This document shows, piece by piece, positions 16,622 to 24,367 of a DNA stretch of 51,973 bases. The DNA is taken from positions 1-51,973 of the forward strand of contig JAHKAM010000070.1 of NCBI GenBank assembly GCA_018826515.1. The letters are read 5' to 3'. The translations under genes were made by a program, and so were the position numbers. The stretch is from Alphaproteobacteria bacterium (lineage in GTDB: Bacteria; Pseudomonadota; Alphaproteobacteria; Caulobacterales; Caulobacteraceae). The notes below the pieces were generated by a model, which saw only the letters and a list, made by a program, of their open reading frames with translations, ran no database searches and was not told where the DNA came from. How positions within the stretch are numbered: position 1 is the stretch's first letter; the number at the start of each line of letters is the position of its first letter.

Positions 16622-17050
16622 TTATGCTTCGGTTTCGTCGACCTTCTGGGCGGAGCCGGTTTCCGGGACCACCGCGCCCTTGACCGGGCGGATGGTCTGC
16701 TTCTCGGCGATGCGGGCCGACTTGCCGCGGCGATCGCGCAGGTAATAGAGCTTGGCGCGCCGGACGACGCCGCGGCGCTTGACCTCGATCGCGTCGATGT
16801 TCGGCGACATCAGCGGGAAGACGCGCTCGACGCCCTCGCCGAAGCTGATCTTGCGCACGGTGAAATTCTCGTTGATGCCGCCGCCGGCGCGGGCGATGCA
16901 GACGCCCTCGAAGGCCTGGATGCGTTCGCGCTCGCCTTCCTTGATCTTGACCATGACGCGCAGCGTATCGCCGGGCTGGAAGTCGGGGATGGCGCGCTGG
17001 GCGACCAGGCGGGCTTTTTCTTCGGCTTCGATCGTCTGAAGGATGTTCAT
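16622..17050 (-). CDS. rplS: 50S ribosomal protein L19
   Basis: 142 residues. It sits at the 30S-50S interface. Conserved blocks: [26 protein letters not shown] N-region, [39 protein letters not shown] and [18 protein letters not shown]. The C-terminal extension ([14 protein letters not shown] onward) is normal for alphaproteobacteria. The ribosome binding site GAGGAGAA lies inside the end of trmD, and the genes are one base apart, so translation is coupled to trmD. Confidence 0.97.
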   Translation of the reverse strand: MNILQTIEAEEKARLVAQRAIPDFQPGDTLRVMVKIKEGERERIQAFEGVCIARAGGGINENFTVRKISFGEGVERVFPLMSPNIDAIEVKRRGVVRRAKLYYLRDRRGKSARIAEKQTIRPVKGAVVPETGSAQKVDETEA

Positions 17051-17051
17051 T

Positions 17052-17804
17052 CTATTCTCCTCGAGCTTTTGCGCTCTTTACCTGTGATTTGGCGGGCTCA
17101 GGGCCCGCATGGGTCTTGTCCGGATAGGCCGCCCAGAGGTCTGGCCGGCGGTCCCGGGTCGTCACTCGCCGCTGCTCCTCGCGCCATGCGGCGACCTTTT
17201 TATGGTCTCCGGACAGCAGAACCTCGGGTATCTCCAGCCCCTCGAACGTCCGCGGTCGCGTGTACTGCGGATGCTCCAGAAGGCCGTCCTCGAAACTCTC
17301 GCTACTCAAACTCTCCGCCTGGCCGAGGACGCCGGGCAGCAGTCTTACGCACGCCTCGATCACCACCATGGCCGCCGCCTCGCCGCCGGCGAGCACCGCG
17401 TCCCCGACGGAGACCTCCTCGAACCCGCGTGCGTCGAGCACGCGCTGGTCCACCCCCTCGAACCGGCCGCAGAGGACGGTGATCCCGTCCGCCTTCGCCC
17501 ATTCCTTCACGCGCGCCTGGGTCAGGGGCCGACCCCGGGCGCTCATGTACAAAAGCGGCCGCCCTGACCCGGCTACGCTGTCGAGCGCCCTGGCCACCAC
17601 GTCCGCTTTCAGCACGGCTCCCGGGCCGCCCCCCGCGGGGGTGTCGTCCAGGAAGCCGCGCGTATCTGTGGAAAAGGCCCGGATGTCAACCGTATCAAGG
17701 CTCCAGAGCCCGCGCTCGCGCCACGCCGTGCCGATCAGCGAGACGCCGAGCGGGCCCGGAAAGGCCTCGGGGAACATGGTCAGGACGGTGGCGGTGAAGG
17801 GCAT
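17052..17804 (-). CDS. trmD: tRNA (guanine-N1-)-methyltransferase
   Basis: 250 residues. It methylates G37 of tRNAs carrying G36, preventing frameshifts. SPOUT-family knot segments are clear: [46 protein letters not shown] and [20 protein letters not shown]. It forms a pair with rplS. The usual partners rpsP and rimM are not upstream; instead a HI0933-type flavoprotein gene lies there, with a 107-base inverted repeat filling the gap and ending six bases before the ATG. The spacer is CCTCCC, so no normal Shine-Dalgarno is present. Confidence 0.96.
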   Translation of the reverse strand: MPFTATVLTMFPEAFPGPLGVSLIGTAWRERGLWSLDTVDIRAFSTDTRGFLDDTPAGGGPGAVLKADVVARALDSVAGSGRPLLYMSARGRPLTQARVKEWAKADGITVLCGRFEGVDQRVLDARGFEEVSVGDAVLAGGEAAAMVVIEACVRLLPGVLGQAESLSSESFEDGLLEHPQYTRPRTFEGLEIPEVLLSGDHKKVAAWREEQRRVTTRDRRPDLWAAYPDKTHAGPEPAKSQVKSAKARGE

Positions 17805-17810
17805 GGGAGG

Positions 17811-17914
17811 GAGTGATTAGTGGTTAGTGATTAGTGGTTGGGGGCGAGCGCGGCGGCGGCGACAGACCCTCTAGCCTCAACCGTGGCCACTAGCCACTAA
17901 CCACTAATCACTCA
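17811..17914. repeat. Inverted array of heptanucleotides (GTGRTTA type) between trmD and its upstream gene
   Basis: Left arm 17811-17837 and right arm 17887-17913 are inverted copies matching at 25 of 27 bases, with about 49 bases between. Each arm is built from seven-base units: GTGATTA, GTGGTTA, GTGATTA, GTGG on the left; GTGATTA, GTGGTTA, GTGGCTA, GTGG on the right read in reverse. The right array begins directly after the TGA of the flavoprotein gene and the left array ends six bases before the trmD ATG. The 7-base period places TAG or TAA in all three frames. Confidence 0.85.
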
Positions 17915-19126
17915 GCAGGCCTGCCCGGCGGCCCAGCCTGACGACCAGGCCCACTGGAAATTGTAGCCGCCGAGCCAGCCCGTCACATCGGCGGCCTCGC
18001 CGATGACGTAGAGGCCGGGGACGGACCGGGCCTCCATGGTCTGCTGGTCCAGCTGGTCGGTGGCGATGCCGCCGAGGGTGACCTCGGCGGTGCGGTAGCC
18101 TTCGGAGCCGACGGGCTTGACCGTCCAGCCGTTCACGGCGGCGTCGAGGCGGCGCAGGGTCTTGTCGCCGACCTCGGCCAGCTTGCCCTTGATCGCCTCG
18201 CGGTCGCAGACGCTTTCGGCGAGGCGGCGGGGGATCAGGTGGCCCAGGGCCGTGTGGACCATCTGTTTGCCGTTCTCCTCCTTGGCGGCCTTGAGGCGGG
18301 CATGGAGGTCCTCGCCGGGGGCCATGGCGACGGTGATGGCCTCGCCCTCGCGCCAGTAGCTGGAAATCTGGAGGATGGCGGGGCCGCTGAGGCCGCGGTG
18401 GGTGAAGAGCATGGCCTCATTGAAGGTGGGCCTATCGCCCTTCGGGCTACTTGAGGCCGGGACGGCGCTGACGCTGACATCCACGGCGACGCCGGCGAGG
18501 GGCTTCAGCGTCTCCAGCAGGCCGGCCTCGAAGGTCAGGGGGACCAGGGCCGGGCGGGTGTCGGTGACGCGCAGGCCGAACTGGCGGGCGGCGTCATAGG
18601 CCCAGCCGGTGGCCCCCATCTTGGGGATCGACTTGCCGCCGGTGGCGAGGACCAGCGAGCGGCTGCGGACCGTGGTCCCGTCGGACAGGGCGGCCTCATA
18701 GCCGTCGGCGATCCGGTCGACCCGCTCGACCGAGACGCCCAGCGACAGCACCGCGCCCGCCGCGCGCAGGTCGTCGGTCAGCATGCGGATGATCTGTTTG
18801 GCGCTGTCGTCGCAGAACAGCTGGCCGAGGGTCTTTTCGTGCCAGGCGATGCCGGCGCGGTCGACGCGTTTGACGAAGTCGTGCTGGCTGAACCGCTTCA
18901 GGGCCGAGGTCGCGAAGCGCGGGTTCTCGCCGAGGAAATTGGCGGGGCCGGTCCCGAGGTTGGTGAAGTTGCAGCGGCCGCCGCCGGAGATGCGGATCTT
19001 CTCGCCCGGGGCCCGGGCGTGGTCGATCAGCCGCACCGAGCGCCCGCGCCGCCCGGCCTCGATGGCGCACATCATCCCGGCCGCGCCGGCGCCGACGATC
19101 AGGACATCGATGGTCTCAGGCTTCAT
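17912..19126 (-). CDS. HI0933/YhiN-family flavoprotein (NAD(P)/FAD-dependent oxidoreductase)
   Basis: 404 residues. The N-terminal FAD dinucleotide fold reads VLIVGAGAAGMMCAIEAGRRG. The family signature is GEKIRISGGGRCNFTN, followed by SLVLATGGKSIPKMG, MLFTHRGLSGPAILQIS and a C-terminal GLYVIGEAADVTGWLGGYNFQWAWSSG. The reaction of this widespread family is not established. GGACGC lies near the ATG at 19126. A 30-bp palindrome (18429-18458) inserts about ten residues (SSSPKGDRP region) just before the conserved LFTHRG block. Confidence 0.93.
   Translation of the reverse strand: MKPETIDVLIVGAGAAGMMCAIEAGRRGRSVRLIDHARAPGEKIRISGGGRCNFTNLGTGPANFLGENPRFATSALKRFSQHDFVKRVDRAGIAWHEKTLGQLFCDDSAKQIIRMLTDDLRAAGAVLSLGVSVERVDRIADGYEAALSDGTTVRSRSLVLATGGKSIPKMGATGWAYDAARQFGLRVTDTRPALVPLTFEAGLLETLKPLAGVAVDVSVSAVPASSSPKGDRPTFNEAMLFTHRGLSGPAILQISSYWREGEAITVAMAPGEDLHARLKAAKEENGKQMVHTALGHLIPRRLAESVCDREAIKGKLAEVGDKTLRRLDAAVNGWTVKPVGSEGYRTAEVTLGGIATDQLDQQTMEARSVPGLYVIGEAADVTGWLGGYNFQWAWSSGWAAGQAC
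18429..18458. repeat. 30-bp palindromic element inside the HI0933-type gene
   Basis: Outer arms GGCCT/AGGCC and inner arms AGCCC/GGGCT around a GAA or TTC loop. Length is exactly 30 bases, so the reading frame is kept and about ten residues (ASSSPKGDRP) are added in a surface loop. It shares its ends (CTATCGC...GCTRCTTGAG) with a second element at 19150-19183. Confidence 0.55.
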
Positions 19127-19149
19127 GGGGGCGTCCTAACACCGACGCG

Positions 19150-19183
19150 CTCAAGCAGCGAGCGACCGCGTCGCGAGCGATAG
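19150..19183. repeat. Palindromic element related to that at 18429
   Basis: Read on the minus strand it begins CTATCGC and ends GCTGCTTGAG, the same ends as the in-gene element, with CGAGCG / CGCTCG arms and a different centre. It lies 24 bases before the start of the HI0933-type gene. Confidence 0.4.
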
Positions 19184-19488
19184 CGCCCCCGACAGGTGGG
19201 GCGGGAATACACGGTGAGGCCGGGAAAAAGTTGCGGCGGTTCCGGGCGCGTGTGGGGGCAGCGTCAATCTGCTGACAATCCGCCTCGACCTGGGGCGGTC
19301 GGGCGGGGTTCGGGGATGGCGATGTCAAAGACCCTTCAAGCGGGGCGGGCCTGCGGCCGCCTCCGCCGCATTATACGCCGGCGCGGGGGCATGGGGGGTT
19401 GGCGAAGGGGCGCGGCGGCGGATCGGGGGGCGAAAGGGCGCCTTTCGGGGTTGGAAGGGGCGGGATTATCGGGGGCGAGATTACACTG

Positions 19489-19537
19489 TTCCTCCCCCAT
19501 CGGGGGAGGGGGACCATGCGAAGCATGGTGGAGGGGC
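19489..19537. repeat. Double-hairpin interspersed repeat (CCTCCCCC / GGGGGAGG type)
   Basis: Two adjacent hairpins: CCTCCCCC-at-CGGGGGAGG (19491-19509) and ACCATGC-gaa-GCATGGT (19513-19529), followed by GGAGGGG. Repeats of this look are common in Caulobacterales genomes as I recall; copy number needs a genome search. Confidence 0.6.
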
Positions 19538-19652
19538 CGCTCCGCCGACGCGGTGGATGAAAAGAACAAAAACAGAACGCAGAGATTGACTCCGGCCCCC
19601 CGGATCGGCTGGATCGTCCCGGGTCGGCGGTTCATTGCGAGGAGTACAGATC

Positions 19653-19856
19653 ATGCCGGCCGAAGACCGTATCGCCGCCCGCCTGCTGGAGGCCTTGGCT
19701 GGGCTCGACCTGACCAGCGCCGACGGCCGCGCCGGCATCCACACCCTGCTGTCCGAGATCGAACGCGCCTGCCCCGGCGTCCTGCTGCAGCAGGCGGCGC
19801 GGATGGAGCTGCGGGCCCTAGGGTGGGGGAAGAAAAGCGGGGCTCCGGTCCAGTGA
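19653..19856 (+). CDS. Small hypothetical protein
   Basis: 67 residues from ATG 19653, with GAGGAG seven bases upstream. The chain is helical: MPAEDRIAARLLEALAGLDL, DGRAGIHTLLSEIERACPGV, LLQQAARMELRALGW. Codon use is like the GC-rich chromosome, not like the following module, so it marks the left side of the insert. No family recognised. Confidence 0.55.
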   Translation: MPAEDRIAARLLEALAGLDLTSADGRAGIHTLLSEIERACPGVLLQQAARMELRALGWGKKSGAPVQ

Positions 19857-19984
19857 TGGATTATTGAAGGCCGTACACAGGCGGACGCGAAACAACTCTA
19901 GCGATAAGCAAAGCTTGCTGATATCCGTTTTTGTTCCAAGCGGACGATCACCGCCGCCGCGTTTTAGAGTGCGAGGACATCTAC

Positions 19985-21991
19985 GTGGCCTCTGACGAGC
20001 ACCCAGAGTCAATCCAGTCCGACGACTTCACTTCGCTTGAGGCGAAAGAAGAACTTTCGGCATGGCTCGCGAACCCTGACAATGATGGACAGGTCGTCAA
20101 GACGTCTCTCCGACCGAGTGATAGGGTTATCGCGCGGGTAACAGACGGGATCTACAGGCAACCAGCATCAGCGCTTCGGGAGCTTATCTCAAATGCGTGG
20201 GACGCTGACGCGAAGAACGTCACCATACTGACGGATGCACCTCGCTTCTCGCGCATATATGTGCGGGATGATGGATTGGGCATGTCGCACCAAACACTGA
20301 CTCGTCTGCTGAAGAGCATCGGTGGCAGCGCGAAGCGGCGGGAAATCGGCCAAGAACTGGGCGTTACCCACGCCGATGATGTCGAGCTCACCCCTGGCGG
20401 CCGCAAGATCATTGGAAAGATCGGCATTGGCCTGTTTTCGGTCAGTCAGCTTGCGAAGAAATTCGAAATTATAACGAAGGTCTCTGGCGCGGACTATCGA
20501 CTGGTCGCTGAGATACGCCTGAATCAATTTGATGACGATGCTGAAGGCGAGGGGGACGATGAGCACTTCTTAGCTGGCGAAGTGTTCATCCGTCGGGAAC
20601 ACAGCGACGATATCGCCGCCCATGGCACCGACATCATCCTGGATGACATCAAGCCGCGGGTTCGGGACATCCTAAGGAGTGCCGACCGCTGGGATGCGGT
20701 GAAAGAGCGGGACGAAGCTCTCCGAGCCGGGGATATCGAGTCCTACGCCAGCTTAACGGTTGAACGGCCGCGTTTCCATTCCGGATACACGGGACCGGTC
20801 CAAGGTGCGGGAATTAGCGTCTTGGTTGAAGAGCCTAGGCTCCCTTGGACTGCCAAGGTCCCTGCAGACCAGCGGATGGCTAAACTTATTGAAGCCGTTG
20901 AAGGTGAGTTCAGCCGGCTCGCACGGCCTGACCTAGCGAACACGCTAGACACGTACTTGGAAATGATCTGGAGTTTGGGTCTGTCGGCACCAGTCCCTTA
21001 CGTTGACTGCCATCCCTTCGATCTGATTGGCGGCCCTGACATCCAGTTTTTCTGGTTGGCCGGCTCTAGAGGCAAGGGCTCTGAGCTGAATGTGGCCAAT
21101 GGAGAGAAGGTCCGCGACGCGGTCCGTCGACAAGTAAAGGGGGCGCCAGAACTGGTCGAAGGGCGTGATCCGGTCGGTGGGTTTGACGTCAACATCGACG
21201 GATTGTCACTGCGCAGACCCATTCGCTTCAACCACCACCAAAGTGAAGCCCGAGGACTTGACCATTCGGTCATGTTCTTGGGTAGATTCGAACCGGACTT
21301 GACGCAAGTTACTAGTCGTCAACGTGGCGGCGAACTCAACCTGGAAGGTTACCTGTTCTGGACAGGCCGCGTAATTCCTAAAGAAAATAACGGCGTTCTT
21401 GTCCGAATCAGAGGAGCGAGCGGCGCGCTATTCGATCCTACTTTCTTCAAGTATCAAGTTTCAGAGCAAACGCGACTTCGCCAGATTACCTCAGAGATAT
21501 TCGTTCAGCGCGGACTCGATCCCGCCCTCAACATTGACCGCGAGTCATTCAACTTCGCCCACCCTCACGTGCAGATGCTTACGCTTTGGCTGCACAGCGG
21601 GCTGAAGCAACTAACCAATCGGCTGAAGGACCTCGCGCAGAGGAATCGCCAGTCTCGGCGTGCGGAAGAGTCGGTCCAAGCCGCGAGCGCCGTAGCCGCC
21701 AAGGGCCGAGAAGTCTGGCGAGCTAAGCGTGGGGATGCCCCGGCCCCATCAGTTCAGTTCACAACTGACCAAGACGAAGCTCAAAAATATCGTGAGCAGG
21801 GCTCAATCGTGTTTAGCCCATCGGTCGTCCGGTCCACTCCCGCGACGAAAGGCGGCTCGTCGGGAAATGCTCTCGCTGAAGCACTCATTACGGTGCTGAC
21901 CGCCTATGGGGTTTTCGAAGATCGAACCTATGAGGAGCAGCAAGCGCTCGTAGAGGCGATTCTGAGCATCTTCGCGGCGGAGGCCCGTTGA
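19985..21991 (+). CDS. GHKL (HSP90/MORC/MutL-like) ATPase
   Basis: 668 residues from a GTG at 19985, chosen over an upstream TTG because GAGG lies nine bases before it. The Bergerat ATP-binding fold is complete: motif N ALRELISNAWDADA (E66, N70, D73), G1 VRDDGLGMS (95-101), G2 GKIGIGLFSV (144-153) and a later HGTDIIL. The middle is a second domain, like the S5-like domain of GHKL proteins, and the C-terminus (about 550-610) is charged and coiled-coil-like before a final helical bundle. MORC/MutL-like GHKL proteins are known in bacterial restriction-modification contexts. Its stop overlaps the next start, so the two are made together. Confidence 0.85.
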   Translation: MASDEHPESIQSDDFTSLEAKEELSAWLANPDNDGQVVKTSLRPSDRVIARVTDGIYRQPASALRELISNAWDADAKNVTILTDAPRFSRIYVRDDGLGMSHQTLTRLLKSIGGSAKRREIGQELGVTHADDVELTPGGRKIIGKIGIGLFSVSQLAKKFEIITKVSGADYRLVAEIRLNQFDDDAEGEGDDEHFLAGEVFIRREHSDDIAAHGTDIILDDIKPRVRDILRSADRWDAVKERDEALRAGDIESYASLTVERPRFHSGYTGPVQGAGISVLVEEPRLPWTAKVPADQRMAKLIEAVEGEFSRLARPDLANTLDTYLEMIWSLGLSAPVPYVDCHPFDLIGGPDIQFFWLAGSRGKGSELNVANGEKVRDAVRRQVKGAPELVEGRDPVGGFDVNIDGLSLRRPIRFNHHQSEARGLDHSVMFLGRFEPDLTQVTSRQRGGELNLEGYLFWTGRVIPKENNGVLVRIRGASGALFDPTFFKYQVSEQTRLRQITSEIFVQRGLDPALNIDRESFNFAHPHVQMLTLWLHSGLKQLTNRLKDLAQRNRQSRRAEESVQAASAVAAKGREVWRAKRGDAPAPSVQFTTDQDEAQKYREQGSIVFSPSVVRSTPATKGGSSGNALAEALITVLTAYGVFEDRTYEEQQALVEAILSIFAAEAR

Positions 21992-23214
21992 TGTTTATCG
22001 ATCCTGGCCTGCCGGTCGACGACGAGGACGATTTCTCAGCCAAGGTTTATGGCGACGGGCAGGAGGCACCGCCGCCGTCAGCTGTGACCAAGAAGAGTGC
22101 CTTTGCTCCTTGGCACCACCCGATCAAGCAGATCGTTCGCGACTATCAATGGGGCGATGCAGCTGTCCGCCTATTATCAGGATTTCGAGCAGCGGAACGA
22201 CGCGGAGTGCTCCGCTATTTCACCTTGCCCGGCGCGGACCTTTTGGACGTTCGACAACTAGCGACAGCCATTCAAGGGATGGGAAGCCAAGTCGAATATT
22301 TTGGATTCAATACTGGGTGGAAACCGGACGGTTCGGACCGTGTCGACGGCTCGGGAGCCTATCTATCGGCAGAATCGGCCCTAAGGCAGGCTGGACGGGT
22401 TACAGACAGTTCCGTCGTATGGCCTGACAGTCTGGAAGATATCGCGCAGCCCAAGTCCACCGCGGCGGATCGACTAGCCCAACAGTCTGTTTTTGACATC
22501 GTCAACATCGATGCGTGCGATCACCTAGGCTATGCGAGCCCCGGTAGGAAGCAGACCCTGTTCGACGCGATGGAGAGTCTTCTCGCCCATCAGTTGCGCG
22601 CTACGGAGCCTTGGCTCCTATTTCTCACCACTCGAGCTGATCCGAAACTCCTCGGGGGTCCTTCGGTCAAGTTGATGGCGGCAATTCAAAAGAATCTGGA
22701 TGCCCATCCTGATGGGTTCGGCGATGCGTTGGCCGATTGCTTGGGGGTTGATAAAGCCGTTCTCATTTCGGATCTGAATGCCGTCTGGGGCTCAACAGAC
22801 GAGCGCTTTCTCAAGCTGTTTGTCTTGGCTCTCGGGAAGCACCTGCTGCATTTCTATTTCGGTCAGGTGAACTTTAAGGTCACGGTCGAGCTCGTTAGCG
22901 CTTTTGCCTACAGAGTCCACGGCGCAGAACCGGATATGGTGTCAGTCGCGTTTCGAATGACCCCTGGCGGCCTTAGAATTCATCCTGCAGCGGCGAAGCC
23001 TGTAGTAGTCTTGGAACAGATTGAGCTGGCAGATGCCAACGCCATAGCTGCCAAGACGAAAGCCATGTGGAATCTTGAGAACGGAATCCAAGACTCCAAA
23101 GTGGCGACGGACGCGGTGAACGGAACCCTCCGCCTCCTCGAACAAGCGAATTATGATCTGGAAGCTTGGAAGCTCTGGTTACAAAATCACCCAATCCGAC
23201 CAATGACGGTCTGA
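21991..23214 (+). CDS. Unrecognised partner protein of the GHKL ATPase, possibly Rossmann/methyltransferase-like
   Basis: 407 residues from ATG 21991, which shares a base with the ATPase TGA; GGAGG lies seven bases upstream. After an acidic start (VDDEDDF) comes WHHPIKQIVRDYQWGDAAV, then RRGVLRYFTLPGADLLDVRQ, which has the look of a nucleotide-binding first strand, and FDIVNIDACDHLGY followed by PWLLFLTTRAD, which resembles motif IV of class I methyltransferases and the strand after it. No nuclease motif is visible. The methyltransferase idea is an inference. Coupling suggests a fixed complex with the ATPase. Confidence 0.7.
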   Translation: MFIDPGLPVDDEDDFSAKVYGDGQEAPPPSAVTKKSAFAPWHHPIKQIVRDYQWGDAAVRLLSGFRAAERRGVLRYFTLPGADLLDVRQLATAIQGMGSQVEYFGFNTGWKPDGSDRVDGSGAYLSAESALRQAGRVTDSSVVWPDSLEDIAQPKSTAADRLAQQSVFDIVNIDACDHLGYASPGRKQTLFDAMESLLAHQLRATEPWLLFLTTRADPKLLGGPSVKLMAAIQKNLDAHPDGFGDALADCLGVDKAVLISDLNAVWGSTDERFLKLFVLALGKHLLHFYFGQVNFKVTVELVSAFAYRVHGAEPDMVSVAFRMTPGGLRIHPAAAKPVVVLEQIELADANAIAAKTKAMWNLENGIQDSKVATDAVNGTLRLLEQANYDLEAWKLWLQNHPIRPMTV

Positions 23215-24216
23215 CTAGGCCGCACGATCCAATCGCTTGGCAGAGAGCAGTCTCTGCACGCCATTCGCGACAGCCTTGGCTAGCGGCGGAGGAACTGCCT
23301 CGCTAACTTGGTCGATCTGGGAAGACAGGTTGCCGACTAACTCATATTGAGGCGGGAAGCCCTGCAGGAGCATTGCTTCGTACACGCTGAGGCGCCGCCT
23401 GCCATCGGGATGAACATGAACCTCTCGATGACCGTACGCGACAGTGATACTTGGCTTCGCCCAAGACAGCGTTTTGAAGCTCCGACCGGCAACGCCCGGC
23501 GTTACGCCGCCTTCACGACTGAACTTCGGTGATCTCGGCGTCATACACCAGTGGTTGGGGTGGTGGGCATTGAGCGCCGCATTTCTTGAGAAGAAGGTGG
23601 GCTCTGGAAGATCGCCGATTGCATCCTTCACGGTAAGAGGCGCGCTTGGCTCAAGAGTAAGCGTTGAGAGATCAAGATCGGAGAAGCGTTTGCTGTCGAT
23701 TCCAACCAAAAACAAACGAGGCCGTCTCTGAGCAACACCATAGTCAGCTGCATTCAATAGCAGCCGTCTGTGAATGAAGCCCGCGTCGGCCAAGACTTTT
23801 TCAACTGCCTCCAGCTTCGCGAGGTGCTTCTGTTTCACCAACCCGATGACGTTCTCCATGACGAAAAAGTCCAATGGAGACCGGGCATGCAAGCCTGCGA
23901 CAAGATTGGCAAAAGCCATCGGCAACTTGATCCGATTGTCGTCGCTGCGCTGATTGACGTTGGCTTGGCTGAAGCTCTGGCAGGGCGGTCCACCAATGAC
24001 TGCGGTCGGATGAAAGCTGGAGCCGTAAAGAGTATCGATGTCATCGCAGGTCGCACGCGAAAGATCGAAAGTCTGGGCAACGCCCTGCTCAGGACGATTC
24101 CAATTATACGAGGCAACACTATCGGCCTTTTTGTCCAAGGCCAGTCCAACCTCGAAACCCGCGTCCTCGAAGCCGAGATCGAGGCCCCCCGCGCCGCAAA
24201 ACAAACTGAGTAGCAC
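23215..24216 (-). CDS. DNA (cytosine-5-)-methyltransferase
   Basis: 333 residues from a GTG at 24216, chosen because GGAGG lies exactly six bases upstream; a GTG at 24252 has no usable spacing. It transfers methyl from SAM to C5 of cytosine in DNA. Motif I LFCGAGGLDLGF (5-16), motif IV GGPPCQSFS with nucleophile C79, motif VI ENV (121-123), motif VIII QRRPR (163-167) and a C-terminal motif X-like VSEAVPPPLAKAVANG are all present, so the enzyme should be active. The target recognition region between VIII and IX is short. Its stop codon directly abuts that of the convergent partner gene. It may protect the host from the ATPase pair, or be an orphan. Confidence 0.93.
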   Translation of the reverse strand: MLLSLFCGAGGLDLGFEDAGFEVGLALDKKADSVASYNWNRPEQGVAQTFDLSRATCDDIDTLYGSSFHPTAVIGGPPCQSFSQANVNQRSDDNRIKLPMAFANLVAGLHARSPLDFFVMENVIGLVKQKHLAKLEAVEKVLADAGFIHRRLLLNAADYGVAQRRPRLFLVGIDSKRFSDLDLSTLTLEPSAPLTVKDAIGDLPEPTFFSRNAALNAHHPNHWCMTPRSPKFSREGGVTPGVAGRSFKTLSWAKPSITVAYGHREVHVHPDGRRRLSVYEAMLLQGFPPQYELVGNLSSQIDQVSEAVPPPLAKAVANGVQRLLSAKRLDRAA

Positions 24217-24367
24217 CCGCCACCTCCGATCGATCTGCGCTGAAGCGGTCACTCCCGACTAGGTAGAACGCGCAACTTGGCGGAGGCCGTCACGAAGATT
24301 GCCCGAAGCGTTGCGCCGACTCAAGACGGATCGGTCGGTGCCAAAGCCGAGATCCTTTCAAATGAGA

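Larger units (their letters stand above)
19127..19652. other. Repeat-rich intergenic region without a convincing gene
   Basis: About 526 bases. Open frames here have poor codon use, no good ribosome binding site and disagree between strands. It contains two palindromic repeats (listed separately) and low-complexity G-rich stretches. It separates the HI0933-type gene from the acquired module and may be a site of repeated insertion. Confidence 0.5.
19857..24367. mobile_element. Acquired lower-GC segment carrying a candidate defence module
   Basis: Between the small gene at 19653 and the end of polA the composition changes: clearly lower GC and codons such as TTA, ATA, AGA and CTA that are rare in flanking genes. 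It holds three genes only: GHKL ATPase, unknown partner, and convergent m5C methyltransferase. I see no integrase, transposase, tRNA or flanking direct repeat, so the mode of entry is unknown. Borders are approximate. Confidence 0.6.

Noticed and set aside
19857..24367. Flanking direct repeats or an integrase for the acquired module
   Set aside because: I compared both borders and found only a trivial shared GGCCGT; no integrase, transposase or tRNA is present.
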